A stretch of 64,000 bases of DNA from Hydrogenophaga sp. A37 (GTDB lineage: Bacteria > Pseudomonadota > Gammaproteobacteria > Burkholderiales > Burkholderiaceae_C): positions 1-64,000 of the forward strand of contig NZ_MUNZ01000062.1 in the NCBI RefSeq assembly GCF_002001205.1, in the 5' to 3' direction. The number at the start of each line of letters is the position of its first letter. The first letter of the stretch is position 1. Shown here in pieces: positions 29,482 through 38,361 of this stretch. Both the position numbers and the translations under genes were made by a program. The notes beneath the pieces are model-generated. The model saw only the letters and a program-made list of their open reading frames with translations, made no database searches and had not been told where the DNA came from.

Positions 29482-30938
29482 GGCTTGTCGAGACCGAAGC
29501 GCTGCATTTTGGCCCTGAGACCCACGCGCGACAACCCGAGTTCCTGCGCCGCCCGCGTCTTGTTCCAGCGCTGGCGCAACAGGGTTTCGCGCAACAGCAT
29601 GGCCTCGATCACGTCCAGCCGTTCGCCCAGCGTGCCGCTCTGCGGAATGGCGGCGGTGAGGTCGTCGGCCGAGCCCGAAGCGCGGCCTTGCAGCACGCGG
29701 CTGGAGAAGGCCGCGGCGTCCAGCTGCGTCCCATCGTGCAGGGCGAGCGCGCGCGCGATCTCGTTGCGCAGCTCGCGGATGTTGCCCGGCCACGGGTAGG
29801 CCAACAGACAGGCCATGGTTTCGTCCGGCAGGGTCGCACCCGGGTGGCCCAGTTCGGCCGCCACATCCAGCACCAGCTGGTGAGCGATGGGAGGGATGTC
29901 GGCCACGCGCTCGCGCAGCGGCGGCACGGTGATGGTGATGCCGGCCAGGCGGTAGTAGAGGTCTTCACGGAACAGGCCGTCGCGCACACGCTGCTCCAGC
30001 TGGCGGTGGGTGGCGGCGATCACGCGCACGTCCACCGGCACCGGGCGCGCGCCGCCCACGGGCCGCACCTCGCCCTCCTGCAACACGCGCAGCAACTTCA
30101 CCTGAAAGGCCGGCGAGGTTTCGCCGATTTCGTCGAGAAACACGGTGCCACCGCTGGCGCGCTGGAACAGGCCGAGGTGGTCTTCAAAAGCGCCGGTGAA
30201 CGCACCGCGCTTGTGGCCGAAGAGCTCGGATTCGAGCAGGGTGTCGGGGATGGCCGCGCAGTTCTCCACCACAAAAGGCCCCGCCAGGCGCGGAGAGGCG
30301 TAGTGAATGGCGCGCGCCAGCAGCTCCTTGCCGGTGCCCGATTCACCGAGCACCATCACCGGGATGTCGTAACGCGCGACCCGCTCGGCCATGGCGCACA
30401 CGAGATCGAGCGGGCTGCCCGGCGCGCGCACGATGCGGTCGAAACCGAAGCTGCTGCGCGCCTGCGCCATCTGGTTCGCGGTGCGCTGGCGCAGCACGCG
30501 GGTGCTGGTGCGCAGCTCCAGGTCGAGCCGGCTGGTCTGGCGCTGCAGCGTCTGCGCTTCCACCGCGTTGCGCACCGAGTCGAGCAGGTGGTCGGGCGCC
30601 CAGGGCTTGAGGATGTACTGGTAGATGCCGGCCTCGTTGATGCCGGCGATGATGTCTTCGCTGTCGGTGTAGCCCGAGATGACGATGCGCACGGTCTCCG
30701 GCCACTGCTCGCGCACCTCCTTCAGGAAGGTCACGCCCGTCATGCCGGGCATGCGCTGGTCACACAGGATCACGCTCACCGGCTGGCGCTGCAGCAGGCC
30801 GCGCGCTTCCTCGGCACTGCTGGCGGTGAACACGGTGAAGTCCTCGTCCAGCGTGCGCCGCATCGCGTCCTGCGAACGCACTTCGTCGTCCACCACGAGC
30901 ACGGTGGGCAGGGCTTCGGGAAGAAGAGGCGATGTCAC
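29478..30938 (-). CDS. hoxA: NtrC-family sigma-54 activator HoxA
   Basis: A 486-residue response regulator. The receiver has the phosphorylatable Asp in [13 protein letters not shown]. The AAA+ domain has Walker A GESGTGKE, the sigma-54 contact loop GAFTGA and VFLDEIGE. The C terminus is a Fis-type helix-turn-helix ([20 protein letters not shown]). In R. eutropha HoxA switches on hydrogenase genes in response to HoxBC and HoxJ. Sigma-54 promoters at 47723-47738 and 48281-48296 are candidate targets. It overlaps hypX upstream and hoxF downstream by 4 bases. Confidence 0.95.
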   Translation of the reverse strand: MTSPLLPEALPTVLVVDDEVRSQDAMRRTLDEDFTVFTASSAEEARGLLQRQPVSVILCDQRMPGMTGVTFLKEVREQWPETVRIVISGYTDSEDIIAGINEAGIYQYILKPWAPDHLLDSVRNAVEAQTLQRQTSRLDLELRTSTRVLRQRTANQMAQARSSFGFDRIVRAPGSPLDLVCAMAERVARYDIPVMVLGESGTGKELLARAIHYASPRLAGPFVVENCAAIPDTLLESELFGHKRGAFTGAFEDHLGLFQRASGGTVFLDEIGETSPAFQVKLLRVLQEGEVRPVGGARPVPVDVRVIAATHRQLEQRVRDGLFREDLYYRLAGITITVPPLRERVADIPPIAHQLVLDVAAELGHPGATLPDETMACLLAYPWPGNIRELRNEIARALALHDGTQLDAAAFSSRVLQGRASGSADDLTAAIPQSGTLGERLDVIEAMLLRETLLRQRWNKTRAAQELGLSRVGLRAKMQRFGLDKP

Positions 30939-32689
30939 AGCCGGTGTACCGCCAGGTGCCTTGGGGTCCAGGCGTGCGGCTGCTTGTGCACGAAGTGGTG
31001 GCGCGCCACGTGGTAGCTGGGATCGAAGCCGTAGAAATTGCGGTGCATGCGCGCCAGTTCCTGTTCGCGGTAATGGGCCAGCGGACGATGGGCTTCGTCC
31101 TGCTCGCGCCGGGCCTGTTGGGCCGCCAGCTCTCCGCTGTCATTGTAGGAGCCGGCCAGGGCCAGCGCGCGTTGCAGACAACGTTCTTCAAAGCCTTCGC
31201 GCGGCCCCTCATCGTTGTGGTCGATCAGGCCGATCTTCAGCGCTTCGGCGGCCAGCAGCGGCAGGCGCTGCGCCATCAGGTCTTTCGCGCCCGCCTCGCC
31301 CAGGCGGCGCGGCAGCAGGTAGGTCCAGTACTCGGAACCGTAGAGGTTGCCCATGTTCTTGTAGTGGGGGTTGAGCACCACACTGCCGTGCGCCCACACC
31401 TGATCGGCCGCGAGCGCCAGGAAGGCGCCGCCGGCGCCCGCGTTGCCGCGCAGCACACTGACCGTGAGGCGGTCGGTGGTCTGCAACACCGCGAGCGCGA
31501 CATCGTTCATGGCGTGGATGTTGCGCCACGAGGCATCGGCCGCGCTGTCGCCCGCGCGGTGGGCCGCGGCCTCGATGCTGTTGAGGTCGATGCCGTTGCT
31601 GAAGAAGCCTTCACCGCCCATCAGCAGCAACACCTGCGTGGGCCGCTCGCGCACCTGGAGCAGCGCGGCGCGCAGGCGCTCGCAGCGTGCGGTGGACATG
31701 GCGCCGTTGTAGAAGTCGAAGCTCAGGCAGCCCACGCGCGCGCCCTCGGGGCCTTGTTCGATGTAGCGCAGTTCGCCCCACTCGTCGGCTGCCCGCTCCA
31801 GCGGCACGGGGCGCTGCGGCAGGCTGGCCGCTTCGCTGGCGAACAGCTCGGCCGCCACCTGCTTGAAACTGCCCTGCGCAGGCGATGTGCCCGGCGGGTC
31901 GGCGCGGCGCGCCTGGCCGATCCAGACGCCGCCGTCCACCGTGCGGCGCAGCAACGCGCCGTCGCGCACGGCCAGCAAAGCGCCGGGTTCGGCATTGCTG
32001 AACTCGGCCATGCTCGCGGCACTGGCCGGGTGGGCGTCGCCCAGGTAACAGGGCTGGCCCCAGAGCGCGTCGAGCACGCCGGGCTGGCCGTCACCACTTC
32101 GAATTTTTGCGAGCACGGTGGCGGTGCTGTCCTCGAACCAATTGATCGCGCGTTCGCCCTGGCGCAGCAGCGGCTGCCAGCGCACCTGCTGCGCCTCATC
32201 GGTCCACGCCGGGGCTTCGCGCTCCCCGCCAGCGAAGCGCTGCACGGCGGCCAGCGTGGCCTGCAGCGAAGCCTGCGTGACCTCGCGCCTGTACAAGCTG
32301 CCCTTGGTGGCCTCGCGAAGGGGAAAGCGCGCATGGGCCCAGACCGGACCGGCGTCGAAATCGCCGTTGGCCTGCAGCACCGTCACGCCCCAGTGCGGCT
32401 CACCGCGCCAGACCGCCCAGTCCAGCGCCGACGGCCCCTGGTCGCCCGGCGGGCCGGGGTGGACCACGAGGCAGGTCACGCGCTGCCACACGGTGGCCGG
32501 GATGCGGCGCTTGAGGAACGGCGCCAGCACCAGGTCGGGCCGGAACAGCGCCACGGCCTCTTCGGTCACGCTGTCGGCGATGTCGAGCTCCACGCTCAGG
32601 GTATGGCCCGCCGCGCGCAGCTCGGCGAAGAGCCGCTGGGTGAGGCTGTTGAAGCTGTGGCAGAGCAGGAGGATGCGCAAGGGGTTCAT
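30935..32689 (-). CDS. hypX: HypX (HoxX), CO-ligand biosynthesis for the NiFe site
   Basis: A 584-residue two-domain protein. The N-terminal half resembles formyltransferases acting on formyl-tetrahydrofolate (VVHPGPPGDQGPSALDWAVW), and the C-terminal half resembles enoyl-CoA hydratases (GGEGFFSNGIDLNSIE, GNAGAGGAFLALAADQVWAH). HypX is known to make the CO ligand of the NiFe centre under aerobic conditions. Its presence fits a bacterium that oxidises hydrogen in air. It starts 7 bases after the unknown gene at 32697-33164. Confidence 0.94.
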   Translation of the reverse strand: MNPLRILLLCHSFNSLTQRLFAELRAAGHTLSVELDIADSVTEEAVALFRPDLVLAPFLKRRIPATVWQRVTCLVVHPGPPGDQGPSALDWAVWRGEPHWGVTVLQANGDFDAGPVWAHARFPLREATKGSLYRREVTQASLQATLAAVQRFAGGEREAPAWTDEAQQVRWQPLLRQGERAINWFEDSTATVLAKIRSGDGQPGVLDALWGQPCYLGDAHPASAASMAEFSNAEPGALLAVRDGALLRRTVDGGVWIGQARRADPPGTSPAQGSFKQVAAELFASEAASLPQRPVPLERAADEWGELRYIEQGPEGARVGCLSFDFYNGAMSTARCERLRAALLQVRERPTQVLLLMGGEGFFSNGIDLNSIEAAAHRAGDSAADASWRNIHAMNDVALAVLQTTDRLTVSVLRGNAGAGGAFLALAADQVWAHGSVVLNPHYKNMGNLYGSEYWTYLLPRRLGEAGAKDLMAQRLPLLAAEALKIGLIDHNDEGPREGFEERCLQRALALAGSYNDSGELAAQQARREQDEAHRPLAHYREQELARMHRNFYGFDPSYHVARHHFVHKQPHAWTPRHLAVHRL

Positions 32690-32696
32690 CGGGTTG

Positions 32697-33164
32697 TCAG
32701 GTGGCGGGGCGCAGTGCCAGCAGCTCGCGCGCGGCCTGCTTGCGCCCCAGGTAGATGGCCAGTTTGGACTCGATGCCGTCCAGCGCAGCGTTGAACTCGG
32801 CCACGCTGCGCGCGCCCAGCAGGGCCTGGGCCACCTGCGGCGTGTCGGGCCCGAAATGGTTGCCCAGATAGGCCATGGCCTGGCGGCGCAAAGCGTCGAG
32901 GTTGGGGCTGGCAGACGCCGCCTGCGCCGCCATAGAGGCGGAAACCGGTGCGGGCGGCGGCGCCACCGGCTCGATCAACCCCAGCGCCAGCAGCGTGTCC
33001 AAATGCCCCTGCAGCTGCGGCAGCCCACGCGCCATCAGGGCAGACACCGTATCGCTGCCGTTCACCAGGATCAGCACCGTGCGCGTGGCGGCCGACAGCC
33101 CCGCCTGCCGCCGAGCGATCTCGGCCTTGCCGCTCTCGGTTTTCCGAAACACCTGACTCGACAT
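32697..33164 (-). CDS. Unrecognised 155-residue protein between hypE and hypX
   Basis: A soluble protein of 155 residues. The N-terminal 60 residues (KTESGKAEIARRQAGLSAATRTVLILVNGSDTVSAL) look like a winged-helix-like module seen in uncharacterised Burkholderiales proteins. A Pro/Ala linker follows near 68-85, and then a helical C-terminal region. A good ribosome binding site (AGGAG) precedes the ATG. It lies in an operon where hypE is normally followed by hypX, and a GC-rich repeat separates it from hypE. It could be a passenger or a hydrogenase accessory or regulator. I see no catalytic motif. Confidence 0.7.
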   Translation of the reverse strand: MSSQVFRKTESGKAEIARRQAGLSAATRTVLILVNGSDTVSALMARGLPQLQGHLDTLLALGLIEPVAPPPAPVSASMAAQAASASPNLDALRRQAMAYLGNHFGPDTPQVAQALLGARSVAEFNAALDGIESKLAIYLGRKQAARELLALRPAT

Positions 33165-33245
33165 CCCGATCTCCTCGTCTCTCAGAATGGGCCGGCGAAA
33201 ACAAAGACCAAGGACGCAGACCCAAACCTATCCGGAGCGCGTGCA

Positions 33246-33333
33246 GCGCCCCACCCAGAACGCCGCGGAACCGGCTTCGCCGGGCCGCCAGCGTTGCCCC
33301 CTGGGGGGTGACGCCGAAGGCGGCGCGGGGGGA
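33246..33333. repeat. GC-rich interspersed repeat (family A) after hypE
   Basis: GCGGAACCGGCTTCGCCGGGC, then CCCCCTGGGGGG and GAAGGCGGCGCGGGGGG. It abuts the hypE stop and separates it from the unknown 155-residue gene. Confidence 0.85.
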
Positions 33334-34446
33334 TCAACAAATGCGTGGCAGTTGTTCTCCACTCAGCCAGTCCACCACCCGCCGCCCGCCAAAACGCGTG
33401 GCCATCTGCACGAAGTGGTGCGGGTCAGCCGTGACCTCGCCGATGCGCGCCGCGTCCTGCCCCAGCGGGTGCGCGCGCATCGCGGCGAGCACCGTTTCAG
33501 CGAACTCGGGCGCCACCACCGCGATCAGCTTGCCTTCGTTCGCGACGTACAGCGGGTCCAGGCCCAGCAGCTCACACGCCGCGTCCACCTGCGGCTTCAC
33601 GGGGATGGCGGCCTCCCGCAGCAGCATGCCCACGCCCGACTGGCGCGCCACCTCGTTGAGCGTGGTGGCGAGGCCGCCGCGCGTGGGGTCGCGCAGCACG
33701 CGCACGGCGCCCGGGGCTGCGGCCAGCATCGCGGCCACCAAGGTGTGCAGTGCGGCGGTGTCGCTTTCGATGGTGGTCTCGAAAGCCAGCGATTCACGCT
33801 TCGAGAGCACCGCCACGCCGTGGTCGCCGATGCTGCCGGAGAGCAGCAGCACGTCGCCCGGTCGCGCGTTGCGTCCGCTGATCTGCACACCCGGCGGCAG
33901 CACGCCCACGCCGGTGGTGCTGATGAACACGCCGTCGCCCTTGCCCTGCTCCACCACCTTGGTGTCGCCGGTGACCACGGGCACACCGGCCTCGCGCGAA
34001 GCGGCGGCCATGGACTTCACGATGCGCTGCAGATCGATCAGCGGAAAGCCTTCTTCGATGATGAAGCTCGCGCTCAGGTACAGCGGCTTCGCGCCACTCA
34101 TCGCCACGTCGTTCACGGTGCCGTGCACCGAGAGGCAGCCGATGTCGCCGCCGGGGAAAAACAGCGGCGAGATCACGTGGCCGTCGGTCGCCATCACGAG
34201 CCGGCCCTGCGCCGGGTCGAAGGCCGGCAGCGCCAGCACCGCGCCGTCGTCGCCCTGGCGCAGGAATTCATTGTCGAAGGCCGCGAGGAACAGCTCCTCG
34301 ATCAGCTGCGCCGCGGCCTTGCCGCCCGCGCCGTGGCTCATGTCGATGCGGCCGTGTTTGATGTCGAGCGGCCGGATGTAGTTCTTCTTCACCGGCCTGG
34401 GCGCGGGCGCCTCGCCACCGGCGGGTTGCTCGATGTCGGTTCTCAT
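33334..34446 (-). CDS. hypE: Hydrogenase maturation protein HypE
   Basis: A 370-residue PurM-like ATPase that dehydrates the carbamoyl group from HypF on its C-terminal Cys to a thiocyanate and so makes the cyanide ligands. The C terminus PRIC with the essential last Cys is intact. The ATP-binding features (MATDGHVISPLFFPGGDIG, VTGDTKVVEQGKGDG, LRDPTRGGLATTLNE) are present. The ATG at 34446 overlaps the hypD stop. Confidence 0.95.
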   Translation of the reverse strand: MRTDIEQPAGGEAPAPRPVKKNYIRPLDIKHGRIDMSHGAGGKAAAQLIEELFLAAFDNEFLRQGDDGAVLALPAFDPAQGRLVMATDGHVISPLFFPGGDIGCLSVHGTVNDVAMSGAKPLYLSASFIIEEGFPLIDLQRIVKSMAAASREAGVPVVTGDTKVVEQGKGDGVFISTTGVGVLPPGVQISGRNARPGDVLLLSGSIGDHGVAVLSKRESLAFETTIESDTAALHTLVAAMLAAAPGAVRVLRDPTRGGLATTLNEVARQSGVGMLLREAAIPVKPQVDAACELLGLDPLYVANEGKLIAVVAPEFAETVLAAMRAHPLGQDAARIGEVTADPHHFVQMATRFGGRRVVDWLSGEQLPRIC

Positions 34447-35606
34447 GGGGTGGCCTCTTCGGTGGCGGTGGTGACGACGATGGGGATGTCGCGGAAGCGG
34501 CCGTAGGTGTAGTGCGCGGCGCAGGCGCCTTCGCTCGACACCATGCAGGAACCGACCGGGTTTTCCGGCGTGCACACGGTGCCGAAGATCTTGCAGTCGG
34601 TCGGCTTCTTCACGCCGCGCAGGATGGCGCCGCACTCGCAGGCCTTGTTGTCGGCCACGGGCGTGTAGCTCAGGTCAAAGCGGCGCTCGGCGTCGAAGGC
34701 GGCAAAGGCCTCGCGGATCTTGAGCGCGCTGTAGGGCACCTCACCCAGGCCGCGCCACTCGAAGCTCGGCCGCAACTCGAACACCTCGGACACCAGGGCC
34801 TGCGCCTTGAGGTTGCCCTCGGGCGTGACGGCGCGGGTGAATTCGTTTTCCACGTGGGCGCGCCCCTCGTTGACCTGGCGCACCAGCATCAGGATCGCCT
34901 GCATCACGTCCAGCGGCTCGAAGCCCGCGATCACCACCGGCTTGCGGTACTCCTCGGCGAAGTGGTCGTAGGGTGCGGAGCCGATCACGATGCTCACGTG
35001 CGCCGGGCCGATGAAGCCGTCAATGGGCACGGTGCCGAGCTGGCGCACCTCGGGCGATTCGAGGATGTGGGTAATGGCCGAGGGTGTGAGCACGTGGCAG
35101 CACAAGACGCTGAAATTGGCCAGGCCCTCGCGCGCCGCGTCGCGGATGGCGAGCGCCGTGGGCGGCGTGGTGGTCTCGAAACCGATGGCGAAGAACACCA
35201 CCTCGCGCTGCGGGTTCGCGCGCGCGATGGCCATGGCGTCGGCCGCGGAATAGACCATGCGGATGTCGCCGCCGCGCGCCTTGGCTTTGATGAATGAAAG
35301 GCTGTCCGAGGCCGGCACGCGCATGGTGTCGCCATAGGTGCAGACAATGGCGCCGCGCTCCAGCGCGAGGCGGATCGCGAGGTCGATGCGGCCGATGGGC
35401 AACACGCAGACCGGGCAGCCCGGGCCGTGGATCATGCGCACGTTGGGCGGCAGCAGCTCCAGCACGCCGTAGCGGCTGATGGCGTGCGTGTGGCCGCCGC
35501 AGAACTCCATGAAGCTGTAGCTGCGATGGGGGAGGGCTTCCGCGGCGATGCGTGCGCCGATCTGGCGGGCGAGGTCGCCGTCGCGGAATTCGTCGATGTA
35601 TTTCAT
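34443..35606 (-). CDS. hypD: Hydrogenase maturation protein HypD
   Basis: A 387-residue iron-sulfur scaffold on which the Fe(CN)2CO unit is built with HypC. Signatures are EFCGGHTHAISRYG, HGPGCPVCVLP, FFAIGFETTTPPTA and the C-terminal [4Fe-4S] ligands in CECGAILRGVKKPTDCKIFGTVC. It overlaps hypC and hypE by 4 bases each. Confidence 0.96.
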   Translation of the reverse strand: MKYIDEFRDGDLARQIGARIAAEALPHRSYSFMEFCGGHTHAISRYGVLELLPPNVRMIHGPGCPVCVLPIGRIDLAIRLALERGAIVCTYGDTMRVPASDSLSFIKAKARGGDIRMVYSAADAMAIARANPQREVVFFAIGFETTTPPTALAIRDAAREGLANFSVLCCHVLTPSAITHILESPEVRQLGTVPIDGFIGPAHVSIVIGSAPYDHFAEEYRKPVVIAGFEPLDVMQAILMLVRQVNEGRAHVENEFTRAVTPEGNLKAQALVSEVFELRPSFEWRGLGEVPYSALKIREAFAAFDAERRFDLSYTPVADNKACECGAILRGVKKPTDCKIFGTVCTPENPVGSCMVSSEGACAAHYTYGRFRDIPIVVTTATEEATP

Positions 35607-35851
35607 GCTGTTTCTGCCGGTGCAGGATTGGGTGCGAGCTGCGCCATTTCGGCGAACAGCGCCAAGGTGCGCTCGGCCTCCTCCGGGTCGATCACGCCGA
35701 TGGCGTGGCCCACGTGCACGATCACGTAGTCGCCCACCTTCACGTCGGCCACGAGGGCGATGGAGATTTCCTTGCGGATGCCGCCGAGGTTGACCACGGC
35801 CTGATCGTTGGGGCGCAGCTCCACCAGGAGCGCGGGAATGGCTAGGCACAT
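35603..35851 (-). CDS. hypC: Hydrogenase maturation chaperone HypC
   Basis: An 82-residue chaperone that carries the iron unit between HypD and the large subunit. It begins with the required MCLAIPALL, where the Cys after Met is essential, and contains VKVGDYVIVHVGHAIGVID. It overlaps hypF by 10 bases and hypD by 4. HoxL at 42.0 kb is its paralogue for the membrane-bound enzyme. Confidence 0.95.
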   Translation of the reverse strand: MCLAIPALLVELRPNDQAVVNLGGIRKEISIALVADVKVGDYVIVHVGHAIGVIDPEEAERTLALFAEMAQLAPNPAPAETA

Positions 35852-37002
35852 GGTTCGGTTTCCTTCGTGGTGTGTTCTTGTGGGGCGGTCGCGGCCAGCT
35901 GCTGGGCGGCGGCCCAGGCCTGGCCGAGCGCGAGGCCGGCGTCGCCACAGCCCTTGTCGAGCGGCCAGTGCACGCGCAGATTCGCAGCCTGCAGGCGCGC
36001 GGTCACACGCTCGCGCAGGATGCGGTTGAAGAAGCAGCCGCCGCCGAGGCACACGTCGCGACTGCCGCGTTCTTGGGCGGCTTGTGTGACCCAACCGGCC
36101 AGCGCGTCGGCCAACGCGAGGTGGAAGCCGGCTGCTGCTGCGTCCACGCCATCGGGGCCGGTGTTGAACAGCGCGGGCATGAGGCCCCGCAGGTCGAGGC
36201 GGTTTTGGGCGTCGATCACGGTGCCGGTCAGCGGAGGCGTGTCCGGGTGTTGGGCAAGCCAGCGCGCGGCGGCAGCTTCGAGTGCGATGGCGGCTTGTGC
36301 TTCGTCGGTCTGGCGAACGCTCAGGCCCAGCGCGCCGGCTGCCGCGTCGAACCAGCGGCCGGTGCTGCTGGTGGCGGGGCAGTTCAGGTTGCGCGCCAGC
36401 ATCTGCTGCACACCCGACGCTACGGCTTCACCGACTTGCGGTGCGAAACGGGTGGTGATCTCATCGCCCCGGCCCAGCGCGTGCAAGGCACCGGCCGCCA
36501 TGCGCCAGGGCTCGCGCGCGGCGCGGTCGCCGCCGGGCAAGGCCAGCGGCGTCAGATGCCCAAGGCGCTGCCACTGCGCACCGTCCACCCAGAGCAGTTC
36601 ACCGCCCCAGGCTTGGCCGTCGGTACCCAAGCCCACGCCATCGAGCGCGAGACCGATCACAGGGCCTTCGATGCCGTGTTCGGCCACGACAGCAGCGATG
36701 TGCGCGTGGTGGTGCTGCACGCCGACGGCGGGCACGCCGAGCATGGCGGCGAGTTGCACCGCGAGCTGGGTGCTGAAGAAGTCCGGGTGCAGGTCGTGCG
36801 CCACCGCGGCAATGGGCGCGCCGTGGCCGGCCAGCAGGGACTCCACCGAGGCTTCGAGCGCGGCGCAAGCCGCGGGGTTGCTGAGGTCACCGTGCACCGC
36901 CGACCACACCGGCGCGCCATCCACCAGCAGGCAGGCGGCGTTTTTCAGCCAGGCGCCGCAGGCGAGCACGGTGGGCAAAGGCGCGGTGTTCATGGCGGAC
37001 AT
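35842..37002 (-). CDS. hypF: Short HypF (carbamoyltransferase domain only)
   Basis: A 386-residue protein that corresponds to the C-terminal Kae1-like half of HypF, with the metal motif HHHAHIAAVVAEHG, ALDGVGLGTDG, GGDRAAREPWRMA and CLGGGCFFNRIL. Normal HypF has about 750 residues, with acylphosphatase, zinc-finger and YrdC domains before this part. None of these is encoded here or elsewhere in the window. A short HypF1 of similar size is known to function in R. eutropha, so this looks like a stable form, not a broken gene. The start at 37002 lies 4 bases after hypB. An ATG at 36993 is also possible. Confidence 0.92.
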   Translation of the reverse strand: MSAMNTAPLPTVLACGAWLKNAACLLVDGAPVWSAVHGDLSNPAACAALEASVESLLAGHGAPIAAVAHDLHPDFFSTQLAVQLAAMLGVPAVGVQHHHAHIAAVVAEHGIEGPVIGLALDGVGLGTDGQAWGGELLWVDGAQWQRLGHLTPLALPGGDRAAREPWRMAAGALHALGRGDEITTRFAPQVGEAVASGVQQMLARNLNCPATSSTGRWFDAAAGALGLSVRQTDEAQAAIALEAAAARWLAQHPDTPPLTGTVIDAQNRLDLRGLMPALFNTGPDGVDAAAAGFHLALADALAGWVTQAAQERGSRDVCLGGGCFFNRILRERVTARLQAANLRVHWPLDKGCGDAGLALGQAWAAAQQLAATAPQEHTTKETEPCA

Positions 37003-37006
37003 CAGG

Positions 37007-37990
37007 TCAGAGCGCGGTGTCGGCGGCCAACGCTGCGCGGGCGCTTGCGAGCTCGGCTTCCAACTGGTGCACACGCTGCCTCAATGCGGATTCGGTGTCA
37101 GGCTCTTCGTGGTGGTGATGACCGTGGCCCATGGCGTGGTCCAGCCAGTGCAGCCAGGCGTCCATGCCTTCGCCGGTGGTGGCCGAGAGCTGCAGGATCT
37201 CGATGGTGGGGTTCACGCGCCGGGCGAGTTCGATGCAGCGCGCGACGTCGAACTTCACGTGCGGCAGCAGGTCGGTCTTGTTGAGCACCATGAGCGAGGC
37301 GGCGGCGAACATGTCGGGGTACTTGAGCGGTTTGTCTTCGCCCTCGGTCACCGAGAGGATGGCGACCTTGGCGGCTTCGCCCAGGTCCCACACGGCGGGG
37401 CAGACCAGGTTGCCCACGTTCTCGATGAACAGCAGGCTGTGCGCGTCATGCTGGTGGTGATCGTGCGAATGGCCGTGCCCGTGATCGTGGTCGTCGTGGC
37501 TGTGCAATTGCGCGAAGGCCTCGCTCACCATGGGCGCGTCGAGGTGGCAGCCCTTGCCGGTGTTGACCTGGATCGCGGGGGCGCCGGTGGCGCGGATGCG
37601 GTCGGCGTCGAAGCTGGTCTGCTGGTCGCCTTCGATCACGGCGACATGCAGGCCGGGCGCATGGGCCTTGAGCGCTTCGATGGTCGCGCAGAGCAGCGTG
37701 GTCTTGCCCGAGCCGGGGCTGGAGACCAGGTTGAGCGCGGTCACGCCGTGCGCCTCGAAATGTGCCCGGTTCTGCTGGGCCACGCGGTTGTTGGCACCGA
37801 GGATGTCGGTCTCCAGCTTGATCGCCCGCGCCTGGCTCATGCCGGGCACCGAGACGCGGGCCGCGCCGGCGCCGAAGTGCAGGTCGCCGTTGCCGGGGTT
37901 CACCTGCACCACGCCGGCCTCGCCCGCGTGGGTCTGGATATGCCGGGCATGGCCCGGGCTGTTGTCACTGCATCCGCAAACGACACACAT
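37007..37990 (-). CDS. hypB: Nickel-insertion GTPase HypB with internal His-rich loop
   Basis: A 327-residue GTPase that delivers nickel with HypA. The N-terminal metal motif is CVVCGC at residues 2-7, and the Walker A loop SSPGSGKT lies at 90-97. GKGCHLDA at 146-152 holds the G-domain metal ligands. Unusually, the His-rich stretch (11 His in 22 residues, 163-184) lies just after GKGCHLDA, inside the GTPase domain, and a second cluster (GHGHHHH) lies at 288-294, followed by a short coiled coil. In known HypB proteins the His stretch sits near the N terminus. The gene starts 23 bases after hypA. Confidence 0.95.
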   Translation of the reverse strand: MCVVCGCSDNSPGHARHIQTHAGEAGVVQVNPGNGDLHFGAGAARVSVPGMSQARAIKLETDILGANNRVAQQNRAHFEAHGVTALNLVSSPGSGKTTLLCATIEALKAHAPGLHVAVIEGDQQTSFDADRIRATGAPAIQVNTGKGCHLDAPMVSEAFAQLHSHDDHDHGHGHSHDHHQHDAHSLLFIENVGNLVCPAVWDLGEAAKVAILSVTEGEDKPLKYPDMFAAASLMVLNKTDLLPHVKFDVARCIELARRVNPTIEILQLSATTGEGMDAWLHWLDHAMGHGHHHHEEPDTESALRQRVHQLEAELASARAALAADTAL

Positions 37991-38013
37991 GGTCTGTCTC
38001 CTTCAATCACTGT

Positions 38014-38361
38014 TCAATCATCACTGACTTGCATGTCAATGACGCGCAATTCCATGCCGCCCGTGGGCTGCATCTGGTAGCTGCCGCAGGCCGGGCAGGC
38101 GTCGCCGCGCTGGGTGATCGCCACGGTCTGGGCGCAGCCCATGCACCAGGCCTGACCGGGGGGTTCTTCGATTTCGATCAACGCACCATCGAGCACGGTG
38201 CCGGGCGCCAGGCTTTCCAGCGCGAAACGCAGGGCGCGCACGTCCACGCCCGCGAGCTGGCCGGCCTCAAGCCGCAGCGACAGCAGGCGCGAAAAGCCTT
38301 CGCTCACCGCCGTGTCTTCGACCAGCTGCAACACACCCCCGGCGAGGCTGGCTTCATGCAT
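38014..38361 (-). CDS. hypA: Nickel metallochaperone HypA
   Basis: A 115-residue nickel chaperone. The N terminus MHEASL has the nickel-binding His2, and the zinc site is formed by CMGC and CPAC (in AWCMGCAQ and GDACPACGS). It works with HypB and overlaps the end of hoxV by 8 bases. Confidence 0.95.
   Translation of the reverse strand: MHEASLAGGVLQLVEDTAVSEGFSRLLSLRLEAGQLAGVDVRALRFALESLAPGTVLDGALIEIEEPPGQAWCMGCAQTVAITQRGDACPACGSYQMQPTGGMELRVIDMQVSDD

Noticed and set aside
27667-29799. A 710-codon plus-strand frame across hoxF
   Set aside because: It is a shadow of hoxF on the opposite strand and has no family signature.
32697-33164. The 155-residue gene as a toxin partner of the HigA-like protein
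   Set aside because: It lies 10 kb away, is about 50% longer than HigB toxins and shows no RelE-fold signature.
35842-37002. hypF as a pseudogene truncated at its 5' end
   Set aside because: The start fits tightly behind hypB, the frame is intact, the Kae1-like motifs are complete and short functional HypF1 proteins are known.
37056-37550. CAC/CAT-rich tracts in hypB as a simple-sequence or CRISPR-like repeat
   Set aside because: They are in frame and encode the His-rich metal-binding segments of HypB. Spacing is irregular and there are no spacers.
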